Assembly (NCBI RefSeq): GCF_016809835.1
Contig: NZ_JAFBIL020000003.1
Location: 496,001 to 560,000 of the forward strand
Source: Massilia soli
GTDB taxonomy: Bacteria > Pseudomonadota > Gammaproteobacteria > Burkholderiales > Burkholderiaceae_D
DNA length: 64,000 nt
Reading direction: 5' to 3'
Below, one piece after another: positions 50,901 to 59,113 of the stretch (within the stretch, counting starts at the first letter, position 1; each line of letters opens with the position of its first letter). Under the pieces are notes generated by a model. The model ran no database searches, was not told the origin of the DNA, and saw only the letters and a list, made by a program, of their open reading frames with translations. Position numbers and translations under genes: made by a program.

Positions 50901-52088
50901 TCAGTGCGTATGCACGCCCGGCGTCGTCCATTTTTTTCGGTAAAGTTCGGTTCCCGGCGACCAGACATAGCCGGACGCCACGGTATCGCTCGGCGACCCA
51001 TCGGTGTTGACCATCGCGCGGTAGCGCTGCGACAGCGCGCCTTCCTGCGCTTTGTCGATGAACCGGGTGCCGTCGGCGCGCACGTCGATTTCGCTGGCGA
51101 GCACCTTGCGGACGAAGTCGCGCTGGCTTCGGAATGCGAGCGGGCTGTCGATGCTGGAGGCGATGATTTCGGCTGGATCGCGGCTGTCAAACTTTTGCAA
51201 CGCTTCGCACGCCATGTGGAAGTGTCCCAGCTCGTAATCGAGGAAGCGCTCCCAGATGGCGCGCACGTGGTGGTTGGATTCCTGCTCGATGCAGCTATAG
51301 TACAGATAGCATTCGGTGGCCTCGTGCAGCACCCATTGTTCGAGCCAGCTGTCGCCCGGGTCGAGGATGGACGAGTACTGCGTCACGTGCTGCTCTTCCA
51401 CCGACGCGATCTCGGCGTACAGCTGGCGCGCCAGCGGATCGGCAAATAGCGGCCCGATATTCATGTAATAGTCGTGGGTCTGGTATTCGCCCGCGACAAG
51501 CATTAGCGCGTGCAACCTGGTGATCAGGTCGGCTGTGCTGGAGACGTACGGACGCCGCAGCTCATCTTCAGGCGCGCGGTGATGTTCGCTGGTCGGTCGC
51601 CCGTGCATCACGTCGGTATAGCTTTGCAGGATGTTGTTGGCGTCCTTGCCCTCCATCCGGTCCAGCAGGGCCGAAAAGCGGTACAGGTGGTCGAAATCTT
51701 CGAGCAGGCCGAAACGGTAGACCTGCGCCAGGTAAGTGTCGGGTTCGCGCTGGGCGACCGCCGCGGTCACTTCGATGGCGGTCTGTTCGTACGCGATGGT
51801 CGTTTCGAGCGGCGAATGATCGGCTGCGATCAGCCAGTTGATCATGGTTGCCTGGTGCTGCTCGGTGCGGCGGACCTTTGCCAGCGGCAGCCTGAGTGCC
51901 AGGTTGTGGCGCGCCGCCATGTGGCCAAAGCGCAGGGCTTCGTTCTCGAGCCCGTTGGTAAGAATGATGCGGACGCGGGTAAACGCGTCATCGTCGAGTT
52001 TGCTGATGGGTTTCTGGACCATGTCGCGCCAGGTAAAGTGCTGGTTGTCGACGTGGACGCCCTTGGAATCGAATAAACTGAAAGCCAT
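50901..52088 (-). CDS. Large ferritin-like protein A with two predicted bundles, unknown role
   Basis: AGGAG lies seven bases before ATG 52088, and the product is 395 residues. The C-terminal half carries a full diiron ligand set: Glu201, Glu231-x-x-His234 (EEQH), Glu256 or Glu259, and Glu286-x-x-His289 (ELGH). The N-terminal half has a weaker set (Glu50, Glu101/106, Glu130 and His134), suggesting a duplicated helical bundle. A Pro/Trp-rich tail (about 340-395) follows. It is the first gene of the pair with protein B and divergent from lolC. I do not know a described function. Confidence 0.65.
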   Translation of the reverse strand: MAFSLFDSKGVHVDNQHFTWRDMVQKPISKLDDDAFTRVRIILTNGLENEALRFGHMAARHNLALRLPLAKVRRTEQHQATMINWLIAADHSPLETTIAYEQTAIEVTAAVAQREPDTYLAQVYRFGLLEDFDHLYRFSALLDRMEGKDANNILQSYTDVMHGRPTSEHHRAPEDELRRPYVSSTADLITRLHALMLVAGEYQTHDYYMNIGPLFADPLARQLYAEIASVEEQHVTQYSSILDPGDSWLEQWVLHEATECYLYYSCIEQESNHHVRAIWERFLDYELGHFHMACEALQKFDSRDPAEIIASSIDSPLAFRSQRDFVRKVLASEIDVRADGTRFIDKAQEGALSQRYRAMVNTDGSPSDTVASGYVWSPGTELYRKKWTTPGVHTH

Positions 52089-52210
52089 GGCCTGCTCCTT
52101 CGCGGACAAATATGCCGTCTCCATTCGATTCCTCGAACGGGCGCCAAGTTCGATGATTTTTCCGCCTGCGAGGGCGATTCAATTGTGCAAGTCCTATTCA
52201 CGGATGAGCT

Positions 52211-52239
52211 TTGTGTGGCACACTTCGTGCTCTTATATA
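52211..52239 (+). promoter_or_regulatory. Possible promoter of lolC
   Basis: TTGTGT (52211-52216) and TATATA (52234-52239) are 17 bp apart, putting the transcript start about 8-10 nt before the lolC ATG, so the leader would be very short. A GG-N10-GC pattern (TGGCAC..GTGCT, 52216-52231) overlaps it. Confidence 0.45.
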
Positions 52240-52253
52240 AACATTCGGATTCC

Positions 52254-53519
52254 ATGAGCATCATCCATAAATTGCCGTATGAATGGCTGGTCGGGCTGCG
52301 CTACACGCGCGCCGGCCGCCGTAGCGGGCGCAACAGCTTTATCTCGTTTATCTCCCTCATCTCAGTGGCCGGCATCGCGCTCGGCGTCGCCGCCCTGATC
52401 GTGGTGCTGTCGGTAATGAACGGCTTCCAGAAGGAAGTCACCGACCGCATGCTGTCGGTGCTGGCCCACATCGAAGTATTCGACGCGCGCGGCGCCATGC
52501 CCAACTGGCAGCAGGCCTCGAAGGAAGCCTTCGCCAACCCGGCCGTCAAAGGCGCGGCGCCGTTCGTCGAAACCCAGGGCATGCTGCTGCAGGACGGCGT
52601 GATGCGTCCATCGGTCATCCGCGGCATCCTGCCGTCGCAAGAAGGCAAGGTCTCGGACGTGGCCAAGAACGTCAAGCGCGGCAGCCTCGACTCGCTCGAG
52701 CCAGGTTCGTTCAACATCGTGCTGGGCTACGCGCTGGCGCGTTCGCTCAACGTCGACATGGGCGACAAGGTCACCATGATGCTGGCGCAGGCCCAGACCA
52801 CGCCGGCCGGCGTGCTGCCGCGTACCCGCTCGTTCACCGTGTCCGGCATTTTTGAAGCAGGCCATTTCGAGTTCGACTCGGGCCTGGCATTCATCAACAT
52901 CGACGACGCGCAGAAGATGGAGCGCCTGGAAGCGCCGTCCGGCGTGCGCCTTCGCATCGAAGACATGCACCGCGCGCCTTTCGTGGCCCAGGAGCTGGCC
53001 AAGTCGATGTCGGGCGAGCTGCTGATCCGCGACTGGTCGAAGCAGAACGCCAACTGGTTCGCGGCGGTGCAGACCGAGAAGAAGATGATGTTCATCATCC
53101 TGACCCTGATCATCGCCGTCGCCGCGTTCAACCTGGTCTCGACCCTGGTCATGACGGTGACCGACAAGCAGGCCGACATCGCGATCCTGCGCACGCTCGG
53201 CTCGTCGCCGCGCTCGATCATGAAGATCTTCATGATCCAGGGCGCGCTGGTAGGCATCATGGGCACCGCGATGGGTGTCGGTTTCGGCGTGCTGGTGGCG
53301 CTGAACATCGATGTGATCGTGCCGTTCATCGAACGCATGCTGGGCGTGGAGTTCCTGTCCAAGGACATCTACCTGATCAGCGCCTTGCCGTCCGACCTGC
53401 GCTGGCTCGACGTCGCCAAAATCGGCGGCATGTCGGTGGTGTTGGCCTTCGTCGCCACGCTGTATCCAAGCTATTCGGCGGCTCGCGTCAAACCTGCGGA
53501 GGCACTGCGCTATGAATGA
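52254..53519 (+). CDS. lolC: Lipoprotein-releasing ABC permease LolC/LolE
   Basis: A 421-residue inner-membrane permease with the MacB/FtsX layout: a first helix at about 25-50, a periplasmic domain of ~220 residues, then three C-terminal helices from about 275. The N-terminus [15 protein letters not shown] and C-terminal [18 protein letters not shown] are typical of LolC/E. With LolD it transfers outer-membrane lipoproteins to LolA. Only one permease gene is present, so it may work as a homodimer (LolF type) or pair with one elsewhere. An in-frame start at 52185 is not favoured. It overlaps lolD by 8 bp. Confidence 0.92.
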   Translation: MSIIHKLPYEWLVGLRYTRAGRRSGRNSFISFISLISVAGIALGVAALIVVLSVMNGFQKEVTDRMLSVLAHIEVFDARGAMPNWQQASKEAFANPAVKGAAPFVETQGMLLQDGVMRPSVIRGILPSQEGKVSDVAKNVKRGSLDSLEPGSFNIVLGYALARSLNVDMGDKVTMMLAQAQTTPAGVLPRTRSFTVSGIFEAGHFEFDSGLAFINIDDAQKMERLEAPSGVRLRIEDMHRAPFVAQELAKSMSGELLIRDWSKQNANWFAAVQTEKKMMFIILTLIIAVAAFNLVSTLVMTVTDKQADIAILRTLGSSPRSIMKIFMIQGALVGIMGTAMGVGFGVLVALNIDVIVPFIERMLGVEFLSKDIYLISALPSDLRWLDVAKIGGMSVVLAFVATLYPSYSAARVKPAEALRYE

Positions 53520-54207
53520 TATCAACCACAAGACGCCAGTGCTTGCATGCAGCGGCCTTGGCAAGACCTTCACCCAGGGCTCGTACTCGGTGCCGGTGCT
53601 GAACAACATCGACTTCGCGATCTATCGCGGCGAGCGGGTTGCGATCGTCGGCGCGTCCGGCTCCGGCAAGTCGACCCTGCTGCACCTGCTGGGCGGGCTC
53701 GATACGCCGACCACCGGGTCGGTCAGCCTGATGGGCGAGGACTTCGCCAATCTGTCGGAAACGCGCCGCGGCGAGCTGCGTAACAACATGCTCGGTTTCG
53801 TCTACCAGTTCCACCACCTGCTGCCGGAATTTTCGGCGCTCGACAACGTCGCGATGCCGCTGATGATCCGCCGCGAGAAGCGTGCCGTGGCGGTCGCAAA
53901 GGCCGAGGAGATCCTGGCCCGCGTCAACTTGGCCAAGCGCGTGATTCACGTGCCGGGCGAACTGTCGGGCGGCGAACGCCAGCGCGTCGCTCTTGCGCGC
54001 GCCCTGGTCACCCAGCCAGGCTGCGTGCTGGCCGACGAACCGACCGGTAACCTCGATCATGCCACCGCGGAGCATGTCTTCGACCTGATGCTGGAGCTGT
54101 CGAAGTCGCTCGGGACCGCGTTCGTCATCGTGACCCACGATATCGAACTGGCGCGCCGCTGCGACCGCGTGCTGCGCCTGACCGAAAACGGGCTGCAGGA
54201 AGCCTGA
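53512..54207 (+). CDS. lolD: Lipoprotein-releasing ABC ATPase LolD
   Basis: A 231-residue ABC ATPase. Walker [10 protein letters not shown] is at 47-55. The Q-loop [11 protein letters not shown] is at about 97, the signature [10 protein letters not shown] at about 150, Walker [13 protein letters not shown] at about 170, and the H-loop THD at about 208. The FHHLLPEF loop is typical of LolD. The start overlaps lolC by 8 bp, and the tatD start follows its stop by one base. Confidence 0.95.
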   Translation: MNDINHKTPVLACSGLGKTFTQGSYSVPVLNNIDFAIYRGERVAIVGASGSGKSTLLHLLGGLDTPTTGSVSLMGEDFANLSETRRGELRNNMLGFVYQFHHLLPEFSALDNVAMPLMIRREKRAVAVAKAEEILARVNLAKRVIHVPGELSGGERQRVALARALVTQPGCVLADEPTGNLDHATAEHVFDLMLELSKSLGTAFVIVTHDIELARRCDRVLRLTENGLQEA

Positions 54208-54208
54208 G

Positions 54209-55024
54209 ATGTGGATCGACACCCACTGCCACCTTGACGCGCATGAATTCGGCGGCGAGTCGCTGGCGGTGGCTGGCCGGGCAGGGGAGGCCAATGTCGG
54301 AATGATCGTCATCCCGGCGGTCGACCGGCATAACTTCGCGCTGGTGGCCAGGATGGCGGCCGACGCGCCCAACGCCAGCTATGCGCTCGGCATACATCCG
54401 ATCTATGTTCCGCAGGCCGGTGAAGACGACCTGGCCACCTTGCGCCAGGCAGTCGAAGCCGCGCTGGCAGATCCGCGGTTTGTGGCGGTTGGCGAAATCG
54501 GCCTGGATTACTTCATTCCGATGCTGTGCGAACCGGCGATGCGCGAGAAGCAGGAGTACTTCTTCCGCGAGCAGCTTCGCATCGCGCGCGATTTCGAGCT
54601 GCCGGTGCTGATGCATGTGCGGCGCTCGCAAGACCAGGTCTTGAAGCATGTGCGGCAGATCCGGCCGGCAGGCGGCATCGCCCACGCATTCAACGGCAGC
54701 TTCCAGCAGGCGCAGGGATTCATCGACCTGGGTTTCAAATTAGGCTTCGGCGGTGCGATGACGTTTACGCGCGCGCTGCAGATACGCAGGCTGGCGGCCA
54801 CGCTGCCGCTGGAAGCGATCGTGCTGGAAACCGACGCGCCGGATATCTCGCCGGCGTGGATTCATCCCGGCCGCAACAGCCCGGAGTACCTGCCCGGGAT
54901 TGGGGCGGTGCTCGCCGAACTGCGCGCGCTGTCGGTCGCGGCGATCAGGGAAGCAACCGCGGTAAACGCGGTCGCTGCGATGCCCCGGCTGGGCAAATTG
55001 TTTGGTCACTTAAAGTTGCCATAA
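54209..55024 (+). CDS. tatD: TatD family metal-dependent hydrolase/DNase
   Basis: A 271-residue TIM-barrel hydrolase. THCHLD at 5-10 supplies two metal-binding His, VGEIGLDYF supplies the Glu, LMHVRRSQD supplies another His, GGIAHAFNGS the next, and VLETDAPDISP the final Asp. It is a TatD-type nuclease or deoxyribonuclease-like protein. AGGAAG lies upstream of ATG 54209. It is part of the lolCD transcript by spacing. Confidence 0.88.
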   Translation: MWIDTHCHLDAHEFGGESLAVAGRAGEANVGMIVIPAVDRHNFALVARMAADAPNASYALGIHPIYVPQAGEDDLATLRQAVEAALADPRFVAVGEIGLDYFIPMLCEPAMREKQEYFFREQLRIARDFELPVLMHVRRSQDQVLKHVRQIRPAGGIAHAFNGSFQQAQGFIDLGFKLGFGGAMTFTRALQIRRLAATLPLEAIVLETDAPDISPAWIHPGRNSPEYLPGIGAVLAELRALSVAAIREATAVNAVAAMPRLGKLFGHLKLP

Positions 55025-55091
55025 ATTCATCGTGGTGGCGCCGTGCTGAATTAAGCCAGGGACACGCATCCAAGCTTGACGATTGTTAAGA

Positions 55092-57500
55092 ATGGCTTCT
55101 CCAGGTGGCGCAGTATTGGCGGATTGTCTTGTCCGGTCCGCCACCATGCGCTGCCTGATTCTTGGCGTCGTTTCCGGCGCCGCATTGCTGCAGACGCGCG
55201 CCAGCCTTCCTGGCGACGCCGTGCTGGCCGGCCTGGCCGCCGCAGGTGTGCTGATGCTGGTGTTCAGGCACGCGGCGCTGGCCTTACTTGCCGGCGTAGC
55301 GCTAGGATTTTGCTGGGCCGCCTACATCGCTCAGCTGGCCCTGGCGCCCAACTTGTCGAAGGCCGATGAAGGGTGCGACCTGACCGTGGTGGGCATTGTC
55401 GACAGCCTGCCATATACATTCGACCAGGGAGTGCGGTTTCACCTCAAGGTCGAGGAGGCGCGCGGCGCGCAATTTCCGGTTCCGCCGCGCCTCGCACTGG
55501 CGTGGTACACCGGCTTTCGCGACGCGCGCCAGCAGGTTGGCAATGTCCAGCCGGGAGAGCGCTGGCGGTTGACCGTGCGCCTTCAGCGCCCGCATGGCAA
55601 CGCCAACCCGCACGGCTTCGATTATGAAGCGTGGCTGCTGGAGCAGGGCATACGCGCAACCGGCTACGTCAGGCCGGACGCCGGAAACCAGCGCATCGAC
55701 AGCTTCGTTCCAAGCTTTTCAAGCATCGTCGGAAGCGCCCGGGCGACGCTGCGTGCGCGGATTCGCGCGGCCCTGCCGGACCAGCCGTACGCCGGCGTGA
55801 TCGTCGCGCTGGTGGTCGGCGACCAGCGCGCCATCGACCAGTCGGACTGGAAGGTGTTCAACCGCACCGGCATCAGCCACCTTGTGTCGATCTCCGGGCT
55901 GCACATTACGATGGTTGCGGGGCTGTTCGCGTGGATCGCTTCAAGCCTGTGGCGCCGCTCGTTCTTCACCAGTGCGCAGCTCCCGTTGATTATTCCGGCG
56001 CAAAAGGTGGCGGCGCTGGCCGGCGCCGGGGTCGGGCTGGTGTACGTGCTGCTGGCTGGCTTCGGCATCCCGGCGCAGCGCACGCTCTACATGCTGACCG
56101 TGGTCGCGATCGCGCTGTGGTGCGGCCGCCTTGCCAGCGTATCGCACGTGCTGTGCACGGCCCTCGGGGTGGTCGTGCTGATCGATCCCTGGGCGGTGCT
56201 GGCACCTGGCTTCTGGCTGTCGTTCGGGGCGGTGGCCATGATCCTGTACGCGACCAGCGGCCGGATCGCGCCACGCGAAGCCCGGATGGCAGGTGCGCTG
56301 CGCGTGGCCGCGCACACCCAGGCTGTTGTGACTATCGGGCTGGTGCCGCTGACGATGCTGCTGTTCTCGCAGGTGTCGCTGGTCAGCCCGATCGCCAACG
56401 CACTGGCGATTCCTCTGGTGAGCTTCATCGTCACGCCGCTCTCGCTGGCCGGCAGCCTGCTTCCTGCCCCGCTCTCGCATATCGTGCTCGGCGCCGCGCA
56501 CCTGGTCATGGCGGCACTGGCGGCGCTGCTCGGGTGGCTGGGCGACCTGCCGCTTGCGGTGTGGACTGCGCCCGCACCCGAGCCGTGGATGTTCGCCTTT
56601 GCGCTGGCGGGGACGCTCTGGATGCTGGCGCCACGCGGCTGGCCGGTACGCTGGATCGGGGTAGCCGGATGGCTGCCGATGCTTGCCAATCTCCCGACCC
56701 ATCCACCCGCGGGCGAGATGCATGTCACGGCGTTCGACGTGGGGCAGGGCACCGCACTGCTGATCGAAACTTCCAGTCACCGTCTGCTCTACGATACCGG
56801 GCCGCGCTACTCGGACGAATCCAACGGCGGCAACCGGGTGATCCTTCCGTATCTGCGGGGGCGGGGCATCGAGCGCCTCGACGGCATCATGGTCTCGCAC
56901 AGCGACGTCGATCACGCTGGCGGCGCGCTGGACATCCTCGCTGCCATCAAGACCGGGTGGGTCGCCTCATCGCTCCGCGCCGATCACCCCGTCGTCAAGG
57001 CGTCGCCATCGCACCATCGCTGCGCCGCTGGCCAGCGCTGGCACTGGGATGGGATCCGCTTCGATGTGCTGCATCCGACCAGCGAGAGCTACGCCGACAC
57101 CGGCCTGAAAGCGAATGCCCGCAGTTGTACCCTGCGGATCAGCGCGGGCAAACACGCTATCCTGCTGGCGGGCGACATCGAAGCGGCGCAGGAGGCGCAG
57201 CTGTTGACGCGCGCGCCGCACGGCCTGCAGTCGCAGGTGCTGCTGGCGCCGCACCACGGCAGCGGCACCTCGTCGACCCAGGCATTCCTGACGGGCGTGG
57301 GGCCGCACGTCGCGCTGTTCCAGGTTGGCTACCGCAACCGCTACCGCCATCCGAAAGCCGAGGTGGTCGAGCGCTACGAAAAGATGGGTGTCACGCGCTT
57401 GCGGACCGATGAATCAGGCGCGGTGACGTTCAGGTTCGGCGCCGCGCTGGGCGCGACCGAATACCGCCGCGAGCGCGCCAGATACTGGCACCTGCGCTAG
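55092..57500 (+). CDS. comEC: DNA internalisation protein ComEC/Rec2
   Basis: The product is 802 residues from ATG 55092 (another ATG at 55146 gives MRCLILGVV). Several N-terminal helices flank an OB-like DUF4131 region, then comes the competence domain with SGLHITMVAGLFAW near 265. The C-terminal metallo-beta-lactamase-like part has FDVGQGTALLIE and SHSDVDHAGGA. It forms the inner-membrane DNA uptake channel. Neither start has a clear Shine-Dalgarno. It implies at least a potential competence system, with the rest of the machinery elsewhere. Confidence 0.92.
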   Translation: MASPGGAVLADCLVRSATMRCLILGVVSGAALLQTRASLPGDAVLAGLAAAGVLMLVFRHAALALLAGVALGFCWAAYIAQLALAPNLSKADEGCDLTVVGIVDSLPYTFDQGVRFHLKVEEARGAQFPVPPRLALAWYTGFRDARQQVGNVQPGERWRLTVRLQRPHGNANPHGFDYEAWLLEQGIRATGYVRPDAGNQRIDSFVPSFSSIVGSARATLRARIRAALPDQPYAGVIVALVVGDQRAIDQSDWKVFNRTGISHLVSISGLHITMVAGLFAWIASSLWRRSFFTSAQLPLIIPAQKVAALAGAGVGLVYVLLAGFGIPAQRTLYMLTVVAIALWCGRLASVSHVLCTALGVVVLIDPWAVLAPGFWLSFGAVAMILYATSGRIAPREARMAGALRVAAHTQAVVTIGLVPLTMLLFSQVSLVSPIANALAIPLVSFIVTPLSLAGSLLPAPLSHIVLGAAHLVMAALAALLGWLGDLPLAVWTAPAPEPWMFAFALAGTLWMLAPRGWPVRWIGVAGWLPMLANLPTHPPAGEMHVTAFDVGQGTALLIETSSHRLLYDTGPRYSDESNGGNRVILPYLRGRGIERLDGIMVSHSDVDHAGGALDILAAIKTGWVASSLRADHPVVKASPSHHRCAAGQRWHWDGIRFDVLHPTSESYADTGLKANARSCTLRISAGKHAILLAGDIEAAQEAQLLTRAPHGLQSQVLLAPHHGSGTSSTQAFLTGVGPHVALFQVGYRNRYRHPKAEVVERYEKMGVTRLRTDESGAVTFRFGAALGATEYRRERARYWHLR

Positions 57501-57591
57501 ACGGTTCCTTCTAACCGGGCGCCGCCAATCGCATTACAATTCACGCCACACCAACCAGGCTTGCGCGGCTCAAGCGCCGGCCAACCAGACA

Positions 57592-58404
57592 ATGACCAAA
57601 CCCCTGCTGCACTTCAGCCACGGCAACAGCTACCCCGCTGGCGCCTACAGCCACTTCTTCGACTACCTGCGCGCCGATTTCGACATCCGCTGCGTCGACA
57701 TGCATGGCCACGACCCGCGTTACCCGGTCACCGACGGCTGGCCCGAGCTGGTGGCCGAACTGATCGAACAGCTCGAAAGCTACCATCAGCCTGCGATCCT
57801 GGTCGGTCATTCTCTGGGCGGCATGCTGAGCATGATGGCGGCGAAGCAGCGCCCCGAACTGGTACGCTGCGTGGTGATGCTCGACTCGCCGGTGGTCGCC
57901 GGCTGGCGTGCGTGGCTGTGGCGGATTGTGAAGTGGCTTGGCCACGCAGACCGCTTTTCGCCGGCCAGGTTCTCGCGCCGGCGGCGCACGGCATGGCCCG
58001 ACCGGGCGGCCGCGTACGAGCATTTCAACGCCAAGGACATGTTTGCGGCCTGGGCTCCCGGCGTGCTCGATGCCTACCTCGAGCACGGCCTCAAGCCGCA
58101 CCAGGACGGCGGCGTCGAGCTGCGCTTCTCGCGCGAGGTCGAGACCGAAATTTACAACGCCCTCCCGCACCACATGGGCAGCGTGACCGGAAAGCGCTTC
58201 CCGGTGCCGATCGGTTTCGTCGCCGGCACCCAATCGGTCGAACTGCGCCAGGCCGGGCGCGGCGCCACCAGGCAGCTGGTCGGCGACAATTTTGTCGAGA
58301 TCGAGGGCGGGCACCTGTTCCCGATGGAGTCGCCCGAGCTGACCGCGAAACTGACGCGCGAGATGATAGAACGGCTGTTGAAGCAGGCCGGCCAACCTGG
58401 CTGA
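57592..58404 (+). CDS. Alpha/beta hydrolase
   Basis: A 270-residue alpha/beta hydrolase. The oxyanion segment [12 protein letters not shown] is near 8-19, the nucleophile elbow GHSLGG has Ser74, and a late His sits in [11 protein letters not shown]. The basic RRRR patch near 130 is unusual. The substrate is unknown. It sits 53 bp before dcd on the same strand. Confidence 0.85.
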   Translation: MTKPLLHFSHGNSYPAGAYSHFFDYLRADFDIRCVDMHGHDPRYPVTDGWPELVAELIEQLESYHQPAILVGHSLGGMLSMMAAKQRPELVRCVVMLDSPVVAGWRAWLWRIVKWLGHADRFSPARFSRRRRTAWPDRAAAYEHFNAKDMFAAWAPGVLDAYLEHGLKPHQDGGVELRFSREVETEIYNALPHHMGSVTGKRFPVPIGFVAGTQSVELRQAGRGATRQLVGDNFVEIEGGHLFPMESPELTAKLTREMIERLLKQAGQPG

Positions 58405-58457
58405 ATTTTTTTCGCGTAAAATCGCTGGGTTCCCTTTTCTCCACGAAGACTCCAGCG

Positions 58458-59024
58458 ATGACTATCAAGAGCGACAAATGGATCCGCCGCATGGCCGAAT
58501 CCACCGGCATGATCGAACCGTTTTCACCGAACCAGGTGCGCGAAGAAGACGGTCGCCGGATCATCTCCTACGGCACCTCCTCGTACGGCTACGATATCCG
58601 CTGCGCCGACGAGTTCAAGATTTTCACCAACATCAACAGCACCATCGTCGACCCGAAGAACTTCGATTCGAACTCGTTCGTCGATATCAAGAGCGATGTC
58701 TGCATCATTCCGCCGAATTCGTTCGCGCTGGCGCGTACCATCGAGTACTTCCGCATTCCGCGCAACGTGCTGACGGTTTGCCTCGGCAAGTCGACCTACG
58801 CGCGCTGCGGCATCATCGTCAACGTGACGCCGTTCGAGCCTGAGTGGGAAGGTTACGTGACGCTGGAGTTCTCGAACACCACGCCGCTGCCGGCCAAGAT
58901 CTATGCGGGCGAGGGCTGCGCGCAGGTGCTGTTCTTCGAGAGCGACGAAGTCTGCGAAACCTCGTACAAGGATCGCGGCGGGAAGTACCAGGGGCAGGTT
59001 GGGGTGACGCTGCCGAAGGCGTAG
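58458..59024 (+). CDS. dcd: dCTP deaminase Dcd
   Basis: A 188-residue dCTP deaminase of normal length. MTIKSDKWI at the start, [13 protein letters not shown] near 42, [10 protein letters not shown] near 110-119 and [23 protein letters not shown] near 135-157 are the expected conserved blocks, including the catalytic Glu of LEFSN. It feeds dUTP to thymidylate synthesis, fitting with thyA 3 kb away. ATG 58458 is the first Met of the conserved N-terminus; a longer open frame to 57561 is only a shadow of the hydrolase gene. Confidence 0.95.
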   Translation: MTIKSDKWIRRMAESTGMIEPFSPNQVREEDGRRIISYGTSSYGYDIRCADEFKIFTNINSTIVDPKNFDSNSFVDIKSDVCIIPPNSFALARTIEYFRIPRNVLTVCLGKSTYARCGIIVNVTPFEPEWEGYVTLEFSNTTPLPAKIYAGEGCAQVLFFESDEVCETSYKDRGGKYQGQVGVTLPKA

Positions 59025-59039
59025 CAACGGTGGTATGGA

Positions 59040-59057
59040 TTCCCGCCTGCGCGGGAA
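59040..59057. repeat. Short palindrome TTCCCGC-CTGC-GCGGGAA
   Basis: A perfect 7-bp inverted repeat around CTGC, with flanking GGA(T). Such sequences are common dispersed REP-like units in bacterial genomes. It follows the dcd stop by 16 bp. Confidence 0.6.
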
Positions 59058-59065
59058 CGGCCAAT

Positions 59066-59093
59066 AAAAAAGGAACCGCGAGGTTCCTTTTTT
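59066..59093. terminator. Bidirectional terminator between dcd and the decarboxylase gene
   Basis: AAAAAAGGAACC pairs with GGTTCCTTTTTT around GCGA. Flanking A and T runs allow termination in both directions between these convergent genes. Confidence 0.9.
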
Positions 59094-59113
59094 TATGATG
59101 CCGGCGCTGGCGA

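Noticed and set aside
57561-58457. Long open frame upstream of and continuous with dcd
   Set aside because: It lies in another frame over the alpha/beta hydrolase gene, which has intact motifs. The Dcd N-terminus and length fit ATG 58458.
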